Shown: positions 46,174 through 56,116, counted from the first letter of the stretch. The stretch is DNA of 64,000 bases from Marinomonas posidonica IVIA-Po-181 (GCF_000214215.1 NC_015559.1:496001-560000); one strand, 5' to 3'. Made by a program: numbers and translations. The notes: generated by a model not told the origin, from the sequence alone.

Positions 46174-47187
46174 ATGTTTGTTTTAGTGACGGGTGGTGCG
46201 GGTTACATTGGTTCGCATACGTGTGTTGAGTTGATTAAGGCGGGTTTTGAGCCGGTTATCATCGATAATTTGTCGAACAGTAAGTTGGTTGTGTTAGACC
46301 GTATTGAGTCGATTACCGGCAAGCGTCCTGTGTTTATGGAAGGGGATATTCTGGATTCTGCTTTTTTGGATGGTGTGTTTAAGCAGTATTCTTTTGCGGC
46401 GGTGATGCATTTTGCTGGTTTGAAGGCGGTGGGTGAGTCGGTTCAGAAGCCGTTGTGGTATTACGAAAATAATGTCTCTGGTACGCTGAATTTGATTAAG
46501 GCGATGGAGCGTGTAGGCTTGCGCAATCTGATTTTTAGTTCGTCTGCGACTGTGTATGGTTTGCCTAAGTCTGTGCCAATTCGTGAGGATTTTCCGACGT
46601 CGACATCGAATCCTTATGGGGCGAGTAAGTTGATGGTGGAGAATATTCTGACGGATGTGGCTAAGGTGAATGCGCAGTGGAATATTGCGACTTTGCGCTA
46701 TTTTAATCCGATTGGGGCCCATGAGTCGGGTTTGATTGGGGAAGATCCTAAAGGCATTCCGAACAATTTGTTGCCCTTTATTAGTCAAGTGGCGGTGGGT
46801 AAGTTGGCGTGTTTGAGTGTGTTTGGCGATGACTATGATACGGTCGATGGTACGGGCGTGCGTGATTATATTCACGTGGTGGATTTGGCGCGCGGTCATG
46901 TGTGTGCGCTAGATAAGGTATTGACTGGCGCAGGGCATTTCGTGGTGAATTTGGGGGCAGGGAGCGGTTATTCTGTCTTGGAAATGGTGAAAGCATTTGA
47001 AGCGGTGTCTCATCAAGCGATCGCGTATAAGGTGGTGGAGCGTCGTCCAGGGGACATTGCCACGTGTTATGCCGATCCGGAATACGCCAAAACGTTTTTG
47101 GGTTGGCAGGCGGAGTTTGATTTGACGCGTATGTGCGAAGATTCATGGCGTTGGCAGTCGAATAACCCCAATGGGTTTGACGTATAG
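46174..47187 (+). CDS. galE: UDP-glucose 4-epimerase (first galE)
   Basis: This SDR epimerase of 337 residues has [25 protein letters not shown] and NPYGASKLMVENIL (catalytic Tyr-Lys). It interconverts UDP-glucose and UDP-galactose (possibly GlcNAc/GalNAc). GGGAG precedes the ATG. Codon use is marked by many T/G-rich codons (TTG, GTG, GGT), leaving long open frames on the opposite strand. A second, broken galE is at 62724. Confidence 0.95.
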   Translation: MFVLVTGGAGYIGSHTCVELIKAGFEPVIIDNLSNSKLVVLDRIESITGKRPVFMEGDILDSAFLDGVFKQYSFAAVMHFAGLKAVGESVQKPLWYYENNVSGTLNLIKAMERVGLRNLIFSSSATVYGLPKSVPIREDFPTSTSNPYGASKLMVENILTDVAKVNAQWNIATLRYFNPIGAHESGLIGEDPKGIPNNLLPFISQVAVGKLACLSVFGDDYDTVDGTGVRDYIHVVDLARGHVCALDKVLTGAGHFVVNLGAGSGYSVLEMVKAFEAVSHQAIAYKVVERRPGDIATCYADPEYAKTFLGWQAEFDLTRMCEDSWRWQSNNPNGFDV

Positions 47188-47214
47188 CAGGCCTTGGATC
47201 ATGCCTCAACTAAT

Positions 47215-47262
47215 CTTTCATCGCCGGTTTGCATTATCGTACCTCGATTCATCCAGCCTACG
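47215..47262 (-). repeat. Intergenic repeat copy 3
   Basis: On the minus strand it begins CGTAGGCTGGATGAATCGAG and ends AAACCGGCGATGAAAG. It matches copy 1 at 18 of the first 20 positions and keeps the same second half with changes. Confidence 0.75.
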
Positions 47263-47468
47263 ATTTGATGTGAAAGTTTTTTGTGGTGAGATTTTTTGTC
47301 TTTCTGTTGCTTATGATCTGGAAAACTCAGCTGAACTATCTATGGATACTGCGAATAAGTCGTTTTCACACTTTGGTTATAATTCGATCTAACTGATATT
47401 TAATGAAATTATTTATCCATAGAAGATAAAAATATGTCTTTTTTACATATGCCATAGAAATCACCTAA

Positions 47469-47534
47469 GTGCAGTCTGACCGCTATTTAGGCGAAGATGA
47501 CATAGTGCGATTCAGTGATCGTTATGGGCGTTAG
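47469..47534 (+). pseudogene. 3' remnant of a second manC gene
   Basis: Twenty-one codons and a stop read VQSDRYLGEDDIVRFSDRYG and Arg. This matches the C-terminus of the intact ManC (VQSGSYLGEDDIVRFSDRYG and Arg) at all but two positions, with synonymous changes in the DNA. An in-frame TAA stands directly upstream, so nothing is translated from it. It shows that another manC once ended here. Confidence 0.9.
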
Positions 47535-47696
47535 ATACATTTGTTTTGCGGGTTTACTGTCCAAAAGCCTATGGCCATGGTTATAATGCATGCTATTGTG
47601 CTTTTTAACCTCAACTTATCTGGTTGCTCTTCATTGCTTTGACTCCATTGCTTTGACTTGAAATATTCTAGAACTTTTTGATGAAATGCGGGCCGT

Positions 47697-48950
47697 ATGT
47701 CTTTTGCGAAAACTGAAAATAAGACTTTTTTAGCAAACGCTTCCTTTCTTGCCCTAATGCAAGCTGTGAATTCCTTTCTTCCTCTGTTGACTGTGCCTTT
47801 TTTAGTTCGAGTGCTGGGGGTAGAGTTATTCGGAAAACTAGCCTTTGCAACCGCTTTAATGTATTACTTTTTTGTTTTGACCGATTATGGTTTTAATTTG
47901 ACGGCGACAAGAGATATTTCAATTAATCGGTCTGATATTCATAGGGTGAAGGAAATATATACTTGTGTTTTTTTTATTAAAGCTGTTTTAATTGGTGTGA
48001 GTTTTTTGATTTTAATGGCTGTTTTCTTTTTTTTTCCTACTTATATTAAAAATTGGCCACTATACCTTTTCTCGTTTTTTGCCATTGTTTGGCAATCTTT
48101 TTTTCCTACCTGGTTTTTCCAGGGTATGGAAAAAATGAAATATATTACGTATTTAAGTGTTCTATCAAAAATATTATTTACTGTTGGTATTTTTGCTTTT
48201 GTTCAAGGGCCTGAGGATTATCTTTTAGTGCCTATTTTAACGGCTTTAGGGTTCTTTTTTTCTTCATCTTATGCTTTGTATTTAATTCACCATCAACATG
48301 GTGTATCGTTTGTGCTTGTTCCTTGGTCATTGGTTAGGAAAAATATCATTGATGGTTGGTACGTTTTTTTATCTCAGATGAAAATTACCCTGTTTAGTTC
48401 TACGAATGTTGTGATGTTGGGGGCTATGACTGGTCCTATTGCCGTTGGGTACTATGTTGCTGCTGAGAAAATTATGCGCGCTTTGGCGTTAGCACAGACA
48501 CCTATAACGGGCGCATTATTTCCTTTAATTGCCAATAAAATGAAAAAAGACAAGGCACTGGCGATTAAAAAGTTAAAGAACATTGCTTACCTAGGCAGTA
48601 CTTTTTATCTTTGCGTGTTTGGTATTGGTTATTTTTTATCGGATTATGTTATCGCTCTTTTGTATGGTGATGAGTTACAGGAAAGTGCTTGGGCGTTGAA
48701 AGTTATGTTGATTATTCCCTTGCTTATTTTTCTTAATAATATTTTTGGCACTCAGATCCTATTAAATACAGGTCGTGAAAAACTCTTTTTTTATGTTTTA
48801 CTGCTTGCTGCGATATTGAGCTTGGTTTTGTGCTTTAGTTTGACGTATCTATATTCTTATCAAGGTACGGTAATAGCCCTATTGGTAACCGAAGTGTTTG
48901 TCGTTTTAGCTTTTTTTGTTCTAGTTTACAAGGACTGGGTGCATGCATAA
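47697..48950 (+). CDS. wzx: O-antigen/polysaccharide flippase Wzx, cluster B
   Basis: This MOP-superfamily flippase of 417 residues has about 12 hydrophobic segments. LLTVPFLVRVLGVELFGKLA and TDYGFNLTATRDISINR are typical of the RfbX/Wzx group, and YYVAAEKIMRALALAQTPIT is likewise conserved. Its end overlaps the next gene by 8 bases. It should export the rhamnose-containing repeat unit. Confidence 0.9.
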   Translation: MSFAKTENKTFLANASFLALMQAVNSFLPLLTVPFLVRVLGVELFGKLAFATALMYYFFVLTDYGFNLTATRDISINRSDIHRVKEIYTCVFFIKAVLIGVSFLILMAVFFFFPTYIKNWPLYLFSFFAIVWQSFFPTWFFQGMEKMKYITYLSVLSKILFTVGIFAFVQGPEDYLLVPILTALGFFFSSSYALYLIHHQHGVSFVLVPWSLVRKNIIDGWYVFLSQMKITLFSSTNVVMLGAMTGPIAVGYYVAAEKIMRALALAQTPITGALFPLIANKMKKDKALAIKKLKNIAYLGSTFYLCVFGIGYFLSDYVIALLYGDELQESAWALKVMLIIPLLIFLNNIFGTQILLNTGREKLFFYVLLLAAILSLVLCFSLTYLYSYQGTVIALLVTEVFVVLAFFVLVYKDWVHA

Positions 48951-49800
48951 ACCCGATGGTGTCGTTGTTTTATATAATCCTGATAGCTCTGTGTGGGCTA
49001 ATATCGCCTCGTATATCGATTATGTTGGTTTACTGTATGTTGTCGATAATTCAGAACAAAAAAATCTATTGCTTATTGATAAGATTAAAAACCATCCCAG
49101 CACTGTCTACATCGATAATAAATCGAATCTAGGGATCGCCTCAGCTCTGAATAGGGGGGCTAAGGAGGCAATAAGCCACCGCGCGTCATGGTTATTAACC
49201 ATGGATCAAGATAGCCGTTTTGATGAAGCGTCATTGCAGACATTGGTCACTTTTGCGTATTCTCTACCAGAAGATCATAAAATAGGTGTCTTGTCACCTG
49301 TTCATAAAACCATTAATACTGCCGTCCCTGTCGTTAAAGGCGATATATTGACTATTGAAGTAGATAGTGTGATGACGTCGGGTAATTTAATTTACCTTGA
49401 GGCATTTCAGTCTGTCGGGGGGTTCTTAGAAAAATATTTTATAGACTGCGTTGATCACGAATATTGCCTGAGATTGAAGGTTAATGGTTTTAAGATAATT
49501 TTACATAAAGAAATTTTTTTAGAACATAATCTGGGTGATATCGAGTTTATATCTCTTTTTGGTAAAAAAGTTTACTATACCAATCACAGTGCCATGCGAC
49601 GTTATTATATTTCAAGGAATCGGCTTGATCTTATTTTTAGATATGGCTCAAGGTTTCCTTTTTTTTGCTTTAAGGAGCTTTGGAAGTTATTGATTGAGGT
49701 TTTAAAGGTTATTCTATTTGAGACTGATAAGTTTAGAAAAGTTTTTTTTACTGTTAAGGGGGGGTGGCATTTCTTTTTTAACAGGTTTGGTCAGTTATAA
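48943..49800 (+). CDS. Glycosyltransferase family 2, rhamnosyltransferase-like
   Basis: This GT2 protein of 285 residues starts DGVVVLYNPDSSVWANIASY and has NLGIASALNRGAKEAI, LLTMDQDSRFD with the DxD, and FIDCVDHEYCLRLK. These are the blocks of RfbF/RfbN-type rhamnosyltransferases. dTDP-rhamnose from the nearby rml genes is the likely donor. Confidence 0.85.
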   Translation: MHKPDGVVVLYNPDSSVWANIASYIDYVGLLYVVDNSEQKNLLLIDKIKNHPSTVYIDNKSNLGIASALNRGAKEAISHRASWLLTMDQDSRFDEASLQTLVTFAYSLPEDHKIGVLSPVHKTINTAVPVVKGDILTIEVDSVMTSGNLIYLEAFQSVGGFLEKYFIDCVDHEYCLRLKVNGFKIILHKEIFLEHNLGDIEFISLFGKKVYYTNHSAMRRYYISRNRLDLIFRYGSRFPFFCFKELWKLLIEVLKVILFETDKFRKVFFTVKGGWHFFFNRFGQL

Positions 49801-49821
49801 ATTTTAAGGTTATCTAATTTT

Positions 49822-50907
49822 ATGGCATTTATTTTTTCTTTGTTTTCATATTTATATATGTTTTTTGCTGTGTATTTGTATTCATTAAATAGAATTAATA
49901 AGTTATTATTTATCTTTTTTGTTTGCTGTTTCTCTAGTGTTTTTTCAGCATATCTATCTCATGATTCATCTGCTTACCATAATATTTATGCTGATTATTC
50001 AGGAACTGGATTTGGTTCAGTTTTAAATGAAATGTTAGGTTACGAATTGTTTTTTTTAATGCTTTCGAAAATTGCTAGTCCTTTTAATGTTTTTTTCTTA
50101 TTTTTTATTTACGCTTTCTTATCTTTTTCTATCAAGCTTGCTTTAATCGAAAGAGTTAGTAGAATGCCTGTGTTGTCGCTATCTTTGTTTTTCGCTTTTT
50201 TCTTTTTATACTTAGACGGTACCGTAATTCGCGTCAGTTTAGGTATCGCTGTTGCTTATTGGGGAATTTACTTGTTGTCTAAAAATCATTTTATTGGTTT
50301 TTTTACAGTAATATTGCTAAGCACACTGCTTTTTCATTATTCCTTAATTGTTCTTTTGATCATGCCGTTTTTTCGAAGTCATATTTCAATTTTATTTATA
50401 ATAGCACTTACGTTTTTCTTTTTGGCACTTTTCTTTCTAGGTCATGGTATATTGGGCTTTTTATTAGTTGTTACCCAACATTTAGATTCTTCCTTCATCG
50501 GCGTGAACAAGCTTGTCTCTTATGTAAAATATTCTCAGATGAGTCATCCTTACTCTATTGTTTTTGGGACTCTTTTTTTTGCTTCTTTGGTTGGGTATTT
50601 CTTATTTAAAAAGAAGCTTAGCGAATTCGAATTGATTTCGTTTAATATGCTTTTTTTATCCTTTCTTTGTCTTGTCGCTTTATATGAGTCTCAAGCGTTG
50701 CAGAACCGGTTTAGTGAAATATTTCGCTATTCCCTAGTTTTTGTTGCTCCGATTTTTTATGAGACGTTAACGCGTTTTTCTGTGAAACCTCGTTTGGCAT
50801 TAGGTATATATTGTGTTTTCCTCAGTGGTTACTTCTTTTATTATTACTATTTTAAGGGGATTATCAGTGATAGAAATCTTGGGCTTTTACACACTTACTT
50901 TTTCTAA
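49822..50907 (+). CDS. EpsG-like polysaccharide polymerase, probable Wzy of cluster B
   Basis: This membrane protein of 361 residues has about ten hydrophobic segments, SHDSSAYHNIYADYSG in the first loop and GTVIRVSLGIAVAYWGIYLL. The latter resembles the R-x-S/G-L motif of EpsG-family polymerases. The call rests on topology and position between transferase genes. Homology to the polymerase of cluster A is remote. Confidence 0.7.
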   Translation: MAFIFSLFSYLYMFFAVYLYSLNRINKLLFIFFVCCFSSVFSAYLSHDSSAYHNIYADYSGTGFGSVLNEMLGYELFFLMLSKIASPFNVFFLFFIYAFLSFSIKLALIERVSRMPVLSLSLFFAFFFLYLDGTVIRVSLGIAVAYWGIYLLSKNHFIGFFTVILLSTLLFHYSLIVLLIMPFFRSHISILFIIALTFFFLALFFLGHGILGFLLVVTQHLDSSFIGVNKLVSYVKYSQMSHPYSIVFGTLFFASLVGYFLFKKKLSEFELISFNMLFLSFLCLVALYESQALQNRFSEIFRYSLVFVAPIFYETLTRFSVKPRLALGIYCVFLSGYFFYYYYFKGIISDRNLGLLHTYFF

Positions 50908-50929
50908 ATTCTTGTGAAATGAGACTTAA

Positions 50930-51757
50930 ATGATTCAAATTCTATTGGCGACCTACAATGGTGCTAAGTACCTAGAAGCCCAACTCGACTCTTTGCTGGC
51001 TCAAACCTGTAGACGTTGGACATTAATTGCCCATGATGATGGTTCAAACGATCAGACGCTTGATATACTTCGTGCCTATCAGCTCAACCATCCAGATATT
51101 ATTGAAATATTAGAAGATGGTTTAACTTTTGGGAACCCGTGTGATAACTTTACCCATTTGCTGGCGTCCTCCGTCGCTGAGTATGTGATGTTTTGTGATC
51201 AGGATGACGTCTGGTTACCTGACAAGATAGAAAAGTCTTTTAATAAGATGCAAGCGTTAGAAAGTAAGTATCCTAGTTCGCCGGTTGTGGTTCACACTGA
51301 TCTGGAAGTGGTTGATGAGTCCTTATTTACCATTGCGCCGTCTATGTTTGAGTACCAGGGTTTAGACAAATCCATCAAGAGTTTGTTGCAGATATTGGCA
51401 AAGGGCTCTGTGACAGGTTGTACCATGATGATGAATCGGCAAGCTATTGCTGTGTCGCAGCCTATATTGCCCTTCGCAGTGATGCATGACTGGTGGATAG
51501 CGGCTATGGTGATTAAGCATCAAGGCGTTGTTGAGTTTATTGATGAGCCTTTAATTCAATATCGTCAGCACACTAGCAATTCTATTGGGGCGAAGAAAAA
51601 TTCATTTTGTCATTTACTAAAGCGTTCTTTTAACTATTTATTATCTCCAGAGGCCTTTTTTAAGGCTTGGAATCAGGCAAAAGTGGTTCAGCCAAATTTA
51701 AATTTTTGTTATTTTTTGGGCAAAAAGATTCATATTATTTTAAAGAATTTATTTTAA
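50930..51757 (+). CDS. Glycosyltransferase family 2, rhamnosyltransferase-like
   Basis: The protein has 275 residues: IQILLATYNGAKYLEAQLDS, AHDDGSNDQTLDILRAY, MFCDQDDVWLPDKIEK (DxD) and VMHDWWIAAM. The last two blocks are diagnostic of the RfbG/CpsI-like GT2 group that includes rhamnosyltransferases. It stands just before rmlB. Confidence 0.88.
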   Translation: MIQILLATYNGAKYLEAQLDSLLAQTCRRWTLIAHDDGSNDQTLDILRAYQLNHPDIIEILEDGLTFGNPCDNFTHLLASSVAEYVMFCDQDDVWLPDKIEKSFNKMQALESKYPSSPVVVHTDLEVVDESLFTIAPSMFEYQGLDKSIKSLLQILAKGSVTGCTMMMNRQAIAVSQPILPFAVMHDWWIAAMVIKHQGVVEFIDEPLIQYRQHTSNSIGAKKNSFCHLLKRSFNYLLSPEAFFKAWNQAKVVQPNLNFCYFLGKKIHIILKNLF

Positions 51758-51787
51758 TAAGTATTTTATTGGTTATAGAGAGTGATT

Positions 51788-52870
51788 ATGAAAATCTTAG
51801 TCACCGGTGGTGCCGGTTTTATTGGTAGTGCAGTGGTTCGTTATTTGCAGAGCCACACTCAGCATTATGTTGTTAACCTAGACAAACTAACCTATGCAGG
51901 TAATTTAGAGTCTATTCCTGAGTCGTTGCAGAATGAGCATTATTCTTTTGAACAGGTGGATATTTGCGATGCTGTTGCGTTGGATAAAGTGTTCAACATT
52001 CATCAGCCGGATGTGGTCATGCACCTAGCGGCGGAGAGTCATGTTGATCGTTCTATCGATGGCCCTGGTGATTTTATCCAGACCAATGTGGTGGGTACGT
52101 ATACTTTATTGGAAGCGAGCCGCAAGTATTGGATGAGGCTGTCTGGCGATAAAAAATCTACATTTCGCTTTCATCATATTTCTACCGATGAAGTGTATGG
52201 GGATTTACCACATCCCGATGAGGTAGAAGATGAGTTGCCTCTGTTTACCGAAACCACGCCTTATGCACCGAGTTCGCCTTATTCTGCCAGTAAGGCTAGT
52301 TCAGACCATTTGGTTCGTGCTTGGTTACGTACTTATGGCCTGCCGACAGTTGTGACTAATTGCTCGAATAACTATGGCCCTTATCACTTTCCTGAAAAGC
52401 TCATTCCCCATGTGATTTTGAATGCTTTGTCGGGTAAGAATTTGCCTGTCTACGGTGACGGCTCGCAAATTCGTGATTGGTTGTATGTGGAAGACCACGC
52501 ACGTGCTTTGGTGAAAGTGGCAACCGAGGGTAAAGTAGGCGAAACCTACAATATTGGCGGCCACAATGAGAAGCGTAATATCGAAGTGGTGAAGACGATT
52601 TGTGCTTTGCTGGAAGAGTTGGTGCCTGCAAAACCCCAGGGCGTCAATGCCTATGAAGATTTGATCACTTATGTGAAGGATCGGCCGGGCCATGACGTAC
52701 GTTATGCCATTGATGCCAATAAAATTGCCCATGATCTAGGCTGGGAGCCAGAAGAAACCTTTGAGACTGGCATGCGCAAAACGGTACAATGGTATTTAGA
52801 CAATCCAGAATGGTGGCAGCGCGTGTTAAGCGGTGACTATCAATTACATCGTATTGGCGAAAACGCATAA
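51788..52870 (+). CDS. rmlB: dTDP-glucose 4,6-dehydratase
   Basis: This SDR dehydratase of 360 residues has [25 protein letters not shown] and the catalytic [10 protein letters not shown]. It is the second step of dTDP-L-rhamnose synthesis. The ATG at 51788 is chosen over a GTG two codons earlier. The order rmlB-A-C-D differs from the enteric B-D-A-C. Confidence 0.97.
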   Translation: MKILVTGGAGFIGSAVVRYLQSHTQHYVVNLDKLTYAGNLESIPESLQNEHYSFEQVDICDAVALDKVFNIHQPDVVMHLAAESHVDRSIDGPGDFIQTNVVGTYTLLEASRKYWMRLSGDKKSTFRFHHISTDEVYGDLPHPDEVEDELPLFTETTPYAPSSPYSASKASSDHLVRAWLRTYGLPTVVTNCSNNYGPYHFPEKLIPHVILNALSGKNLPVYGDGSQIRDWLYVEDHARALVKVATEGKVGETYNIGGHNEKRNIEVVKTICALLEELVPAKPQGVNAYEDLITYVKDRPGHDVRYAIDANKIAHDLGWEPEETFETGMRKTVQWYLDNPEWWQRVLSGDYQLHRIGENA

Positions 52871-52879
52871 GGACTGGGT

Positions 52880-53761
52880 ATGACAAAACGTAAAGGCATT
52901 ATTTTAGCGGGCGGTAGCGGCACGCGCCTGCATCCGTTAACCTTGGCCACGTCAAAACAACTGATGCCCATTTATGATAAGCCAATGATCTATTATCCGC
53001 TGTCTGTGCTTATGTTGGCTGGTATTCGTGAGGTGTTGATCATTACGACACCCGAAGACCAAGCGAGTTTTCAGCATTTATTGGGTGATGGTCGCCAATT
53101 TGGGGTTGAGTTAACTTATGCTATTCAACCTTCACCAGATGGTTTGGCTCAAGCCTTTATTATAGGTGAAGATTTTATAGGTGATGACAATGTGGCACTG
53201 GTATTGGGTGATAATATTTTCTTCGGCCAACATTTTTCTGAAAAATTACAGCAAGTTTCATCTCTTGAGAAAGGTGCTACCGTGTTTGGGTACCATGTTT
53301 CTGATCCGGAGCGCTTTGGTGTGGTGGCCTTTGATGAGGCGGGCAAAGCCGTGAGCATTGAAGAAAAACCAGAAAATCCTAAGTCGCCCTATGCGGTGAC
53401 AGGGTTGTATTTTTACGACAATGATGTGGTTGAGATTGCTAAGAAGATACATCCTTCGGTACGTGGCGAATTAGAAATTACCGATGTGAACTTGGCGTAT
53501 CTGCATCGTGGTGATTTGCATGTGTCTTTACTGGGCCGAGGCTTTGCTTGGCTGGATACAGGAACACACGACTCTTTGCTGGAAGCTGGGCAGTTTGTTC
53601 AAACTGTAGAGCATCGTCAAGGCTTTAAAATTGCTTGCTTAGAAGAAATTGCCTATCGTCAAGAATGGATAACTCAAGAGCAACTGATCGAGTCTGGTAA
53701 TGCATTAAAGAAAACAGGATATGGTCAATATCTGTTGAAAGTTGCTGATGGGGATTATTAA
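52880..53761 (+). CDS. rmlA: Glucose-1-phosphate thymidylyltransferase
   Basis: This nucleotidyltransferase of 293 residues has [20 protein letters not shown], the [10 protein letters not shown] block, [10 protein letters not shown] and the [14 protein letters not shown] motif. It forms dTDP-glucose and is feedback-controlled by dTDP-rhamnose in known family members. It lies 9 bases after rmlB. Confidence 0.97.
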   Translation: MTKRKGIILAGGSGTRLHPLTLATSKQLMPIYDKPMIYYPLSVLMLAGIREVLIITTPEDQASFQHLLGDGRQFGVELTYAIQPSPDGLAQAFIIGEDFIGDDNVALVLGDNIFFGQHFSEKLQQVSSLEKGATVFGYHVSDPERFGVVAFDEAGKAVSIEEKPENPKSPYAVTGLYFYDNDVVEIAKKIHPSVRGELEITDVNLAYLHRGDLHVSLLGRGFAWLDTGTHDSLLEAGQFVQTVEHRQGFKIACLEEIAYRQEWITQEQLIESGNALKKTGYGQYLLKVADGDY

Positions 53762-53769
53762 AGGTAGGC

Positions 53770-54306
53770 ATGATGAATGTGATTAAAACAAACATTAATG
53801 ATGTAATTATTATTGAACCAAAAGTGTTTGGTGATGAACGCGGTTTTTTCTTAGAGACTTTTCAAGCAGAACGCTACAAGGAAGAGGTCGGAATTGACCT
53901 TCCATTTGTACAGGATAATCATTCTCGCTCTGGTAGGAATGTGCTCCGTGGGCTGCATTTTCAAAAATCTAAGCCTCAAGGTAAATTAGTAAGGGTTGTT
54001 CGAGGTGAAGTGTTTGATGTAGCAGTAGATATACGAAAAGGCTCTGCCACTTTCGGTCAATGGGCTGGTGTATTGTTGAGTGAAGAAAATAAACGTCAGT
54101 TTTGGGTTCCGCCTGGTTTGGCACATGGTTTTGTCGTTTTGTCTGATGTTGCAGATTTTGAATATAAGTGTACGGATTATTACGACCCAGCAGACGAAGG
54201 GGCACTTATTTGGAATGATCCCGATGTGGCTATTGATTGGCCGGAAGGCATTGAGCCTATTTTATCTCATAAAGATGAACTTGCTTTAAGACTGAAAGAC
54301 TTATAA
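53770..54306 (+). CDS. rmlC: dTDP-4-dehydrorhamnose 3,5-epimerase
   Basis: This cupin epimerase of 178 residues has all RmlC landmarks: DERGFFLETF, RGLHFQ with the catalytic His, GKLVRVVRGEVFDVAVDIR, PPGLAHGF and YKCTDYYDPADEG with both active-site tyrosines. It is the true RmlC of the window, in contrast to the related protein at 31185. Confidence 0.97.
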   Translation: MMNVIKTNINDVIIIEPKVFGDERGFFLETFQAERYKEEVGIDLPFVQDNHSRSGRNVLRGLHFQKSKPQGKLVRVVRGEVFDVAVDIRKGSATFGQWAGVLLSEENKRQFWVPPGLAHGFVVLSDVADFEYKCTDYYDPADEGALIWNDPDVAIDWPEGIEPILSHKDELALRLKDL

Positions 54307-54310
54307 CAAT

Positions 54311-55186
54311 ATGCGAATTTTACTTACAGGTAAAAATGGGCAGCTTGGTCGTTGCTTCCAAGATGTCGTTCTTCCCACAAACCATGAGCTTTTTGCTTTT
54401 GCTTCGTCCGAGTTGGATATAACTAACATTGAAGAGGTTAGTGCGGTTGTTAGTGATATTCAACCAGACATTATCGTTAATGCAGCAGCTTATACAGGGG
54501 TTGATAAAGCAGAAATTGAATCTGAGCAAGTTTTTCTTGTTAATGCTACTGGGCCTGAAATATTGGCAAAGTATGCTGCTCGGTTAAATATACCTCTAAT
54601 CCATGTGTCAACTGATTACGTGTTTGATGGAGCTGCAGTTGAGCCTTATCAAGTTTTTGATAAAACAAATCCGCAAGGGGTATATGGCGCTTCTAAGTTA
54701 GCTGGAGAGCAGGCTGTTGCTGTTGCGTGTGAAAAATACATTATTTTACGTACCGCTTGGGTGTTTAGTGAATATGGCAATAATTTTGTCCAAACCATGA
54801 TGCGTTTAGCAAAAGAAAGAGATGAACTGAGTGTTGTGGCTGATCAGTATGGTTGTCCAACTTATGCTGGTGATTTGGCTCAAGCTATTTTGCAAATTTG
54901 CGAACAGTATAAGCAGGGTGAGCCATTTGCCTGGGGGCTTTACCATTATTGTGGAGATATACCGACCAGTTGGCATGGTTTTGCCCGTACCATCTTTGCT
55001 AAAGCTGAGGCGTTGGGTGTAATTGTTAAGCGCCCACAACTTAAAGCGATCAGTTCTGATCAGTATCCGACACCAGCTAAGCGCCCTGAGTATTCTGTGA
55101 TGTCTACAAAAGCACTAAGTAGGTTTGGTGTACAGGCACCTTCGTGGAGCAGCAGCCTTAATTTTGTATTAGATAAGCTGAAATGA
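54311..55186 (+). CDS. rmlD: dTDP-4-dehydrorhamnose reductase
   Basis: This SDR reductase of 291 residues has LLTGKNGQLGRCF, STDYVFDG and the catalytic VYGASKLAGEQ. It makes dTDP-L-rhamnose. Its stop overlaps the start of the next transferase gene (ATGA overlap). Confidence 0.97.
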   Translation: MRILLTGKNGQLGRCFQDVVLPTNHELFAFASSELDITNIEEVSAVVSDIQPDIIVNAAAYTGVDKAEIESEQVFLVNATGPEILAKYAARLNIPLIHVSTDYVFDGAAVEPYQVFDKTNPQGVYGASKLAGEQAVAVACEKYIILRTAWVFSEYGNNFVQTMMRLAKERDELSVVADQYGCPTYAGDLAQAILQICEQYKQGEPFAWGLYHYCGDIPTSWHGFARTIFAKAEALGVIVKRPQLKAISSDQYPTPAKRPEYSVMSTKALSRFGVQAPSWSSSLNFVLDKLK

Positions 55187-56106
55187 TGAATGTCACAGTT
55201 GTAGTCCCTACTTATAATGGTGGAAAATTATGGGAAGAGTCTGCTCGTCGTCTTGCAGAGCAGCTGCCAACTAGCTTTAGAGTTAAGGTTATTGATTCGT
55301 CATCTACGGATAATTCTCGTGAGATTGCTTATAGCTTTTGTTTTGAGGTGGATCAGATTGATCAAAAAGACTTTGATCACGGTGGTACACGATCTTATTC
55401 ATTAGAAGATATAGATACAGAATTCGTGGTGTTTTTAACTCAGGATGCTTTGTTAGAGGGAAGGAAGGCCGTTTCTAATTTACTTTCTGTTTTTGATATA
55501 GAGCCTGACGTTGTTTGTGCTTATGGCCGTCAGTTTCCTCATGTAGATGCTAATCCATTAGCGCAACATGCTCGATACAATAGCTATAGATCGAATGGTT
55601 ATGTAACAAGTCTAGATAATGAATATCCAGTAGGTTTTCGAAAGACTTTTATGTCTAATTCTTTTGCTGCTTATCGTGTTGATTTCTTACGCTCAATTGG
55701 TGGTTTCCCTAAACATTTAATACTAGGTGAAGATGCTTATGTCGCTGCAAAAGCGTTGCTGGCGGATAAAAAAGTGGCATACGTAGCTGGCGCTGAAGTC
55801 AGACATTCTCATAATTATTCTGTTATAGAAGAGTTCCAACGATATTTTGATATTGGTGTTTTTCACTCAACACAGTCTTGGATGATAAAAGAGCTCGGCT
55901 CTGTCGAAGGTGAGGGAATCAAATTTGCTCTAGGGCAATTGAAGTTTATTTGTAGGCAGAAACATTACCGCTGGCTAATCGTGTCTATTTTCACTTCCTT
56001 TGCTAAGTTTATTGGTTATAAAATCGGAAAGAATCATCAATGCTTAGGTCTTTCTTTGTCGAAACGTTTGTCAATGTACAAAAGTTATTGGAATCGTACT
56101 GAGTAA
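55183..56106 (+). CDS. Glycosyltransferase family 2, probable rhamnosyltransferase
   Basis: This GT2 protein of 307 residues has VTVVVPTYNGGKLWEESARR, DSSSTDNSREIA, FDHGGTRSYSLE and FLTQDALL, blocks shared with RfbN/RfbQ-type rhamnosyltransferases. It overlaps rmlD by 4 bases. Its end lies 10 bases from the end of the convergent phosphotransferase gene, with no terminator visible between them. Confidence 0.88.
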   Translation: MMNVTVVVPTYNGGKLWEESARRLAEQLPTSFRVKVIDSSSTDNSREIAYSFCFEVDQIDQKDFDHGGTRSYSLEDIDTEFVVFLTQDALLEGRKAVSNLLSVFDIEPDVVCAYGRQFPHVDANPLAQHARYNSYRSNGYVTSLDNEYPVGFRKTFMSNSFAAYRVDFLRSIGGFPKHLILGEDAYVAAKALLADKKVAYVAGAEVRHSHNYSVIEEFQRYFDIGVFHSTQSWMIKELGSVEGEGIKFALGQLKFICRQKHYRWLIVSIFTSFAKFIGYKIGKNHQCLGLSLSKRLSMYKSYWNRTE

Positions 56107-56116
56107 GCGACGGACA

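Larger units (their letters stand above)
47188..47696. other. Scar region between galE and the second flippase gene
   Basis: This 509-bp stretch has no intact gene. It holds one copy of the intergenic repeat (47215-47262), a manC 3' remnant (47469-47534) and AT-rich sequence otherwise. It looks like accumulated debris at the join of the two clusters. A promoter for the downstream wzx would be expected near 47600-47690, but I cannot name one. Confidence 0.75.

Noticed and set aside
46294..47209. Long minus-strand open frames (201 and 142 codons) opposite galE
   Set aside because: They lie wholly inside a textbook GalE gene. Their composition (runs of Arg, His, Pro, Ile) mirrors the T/G-rich sense codons. 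No ribosome site or known domain is visible.
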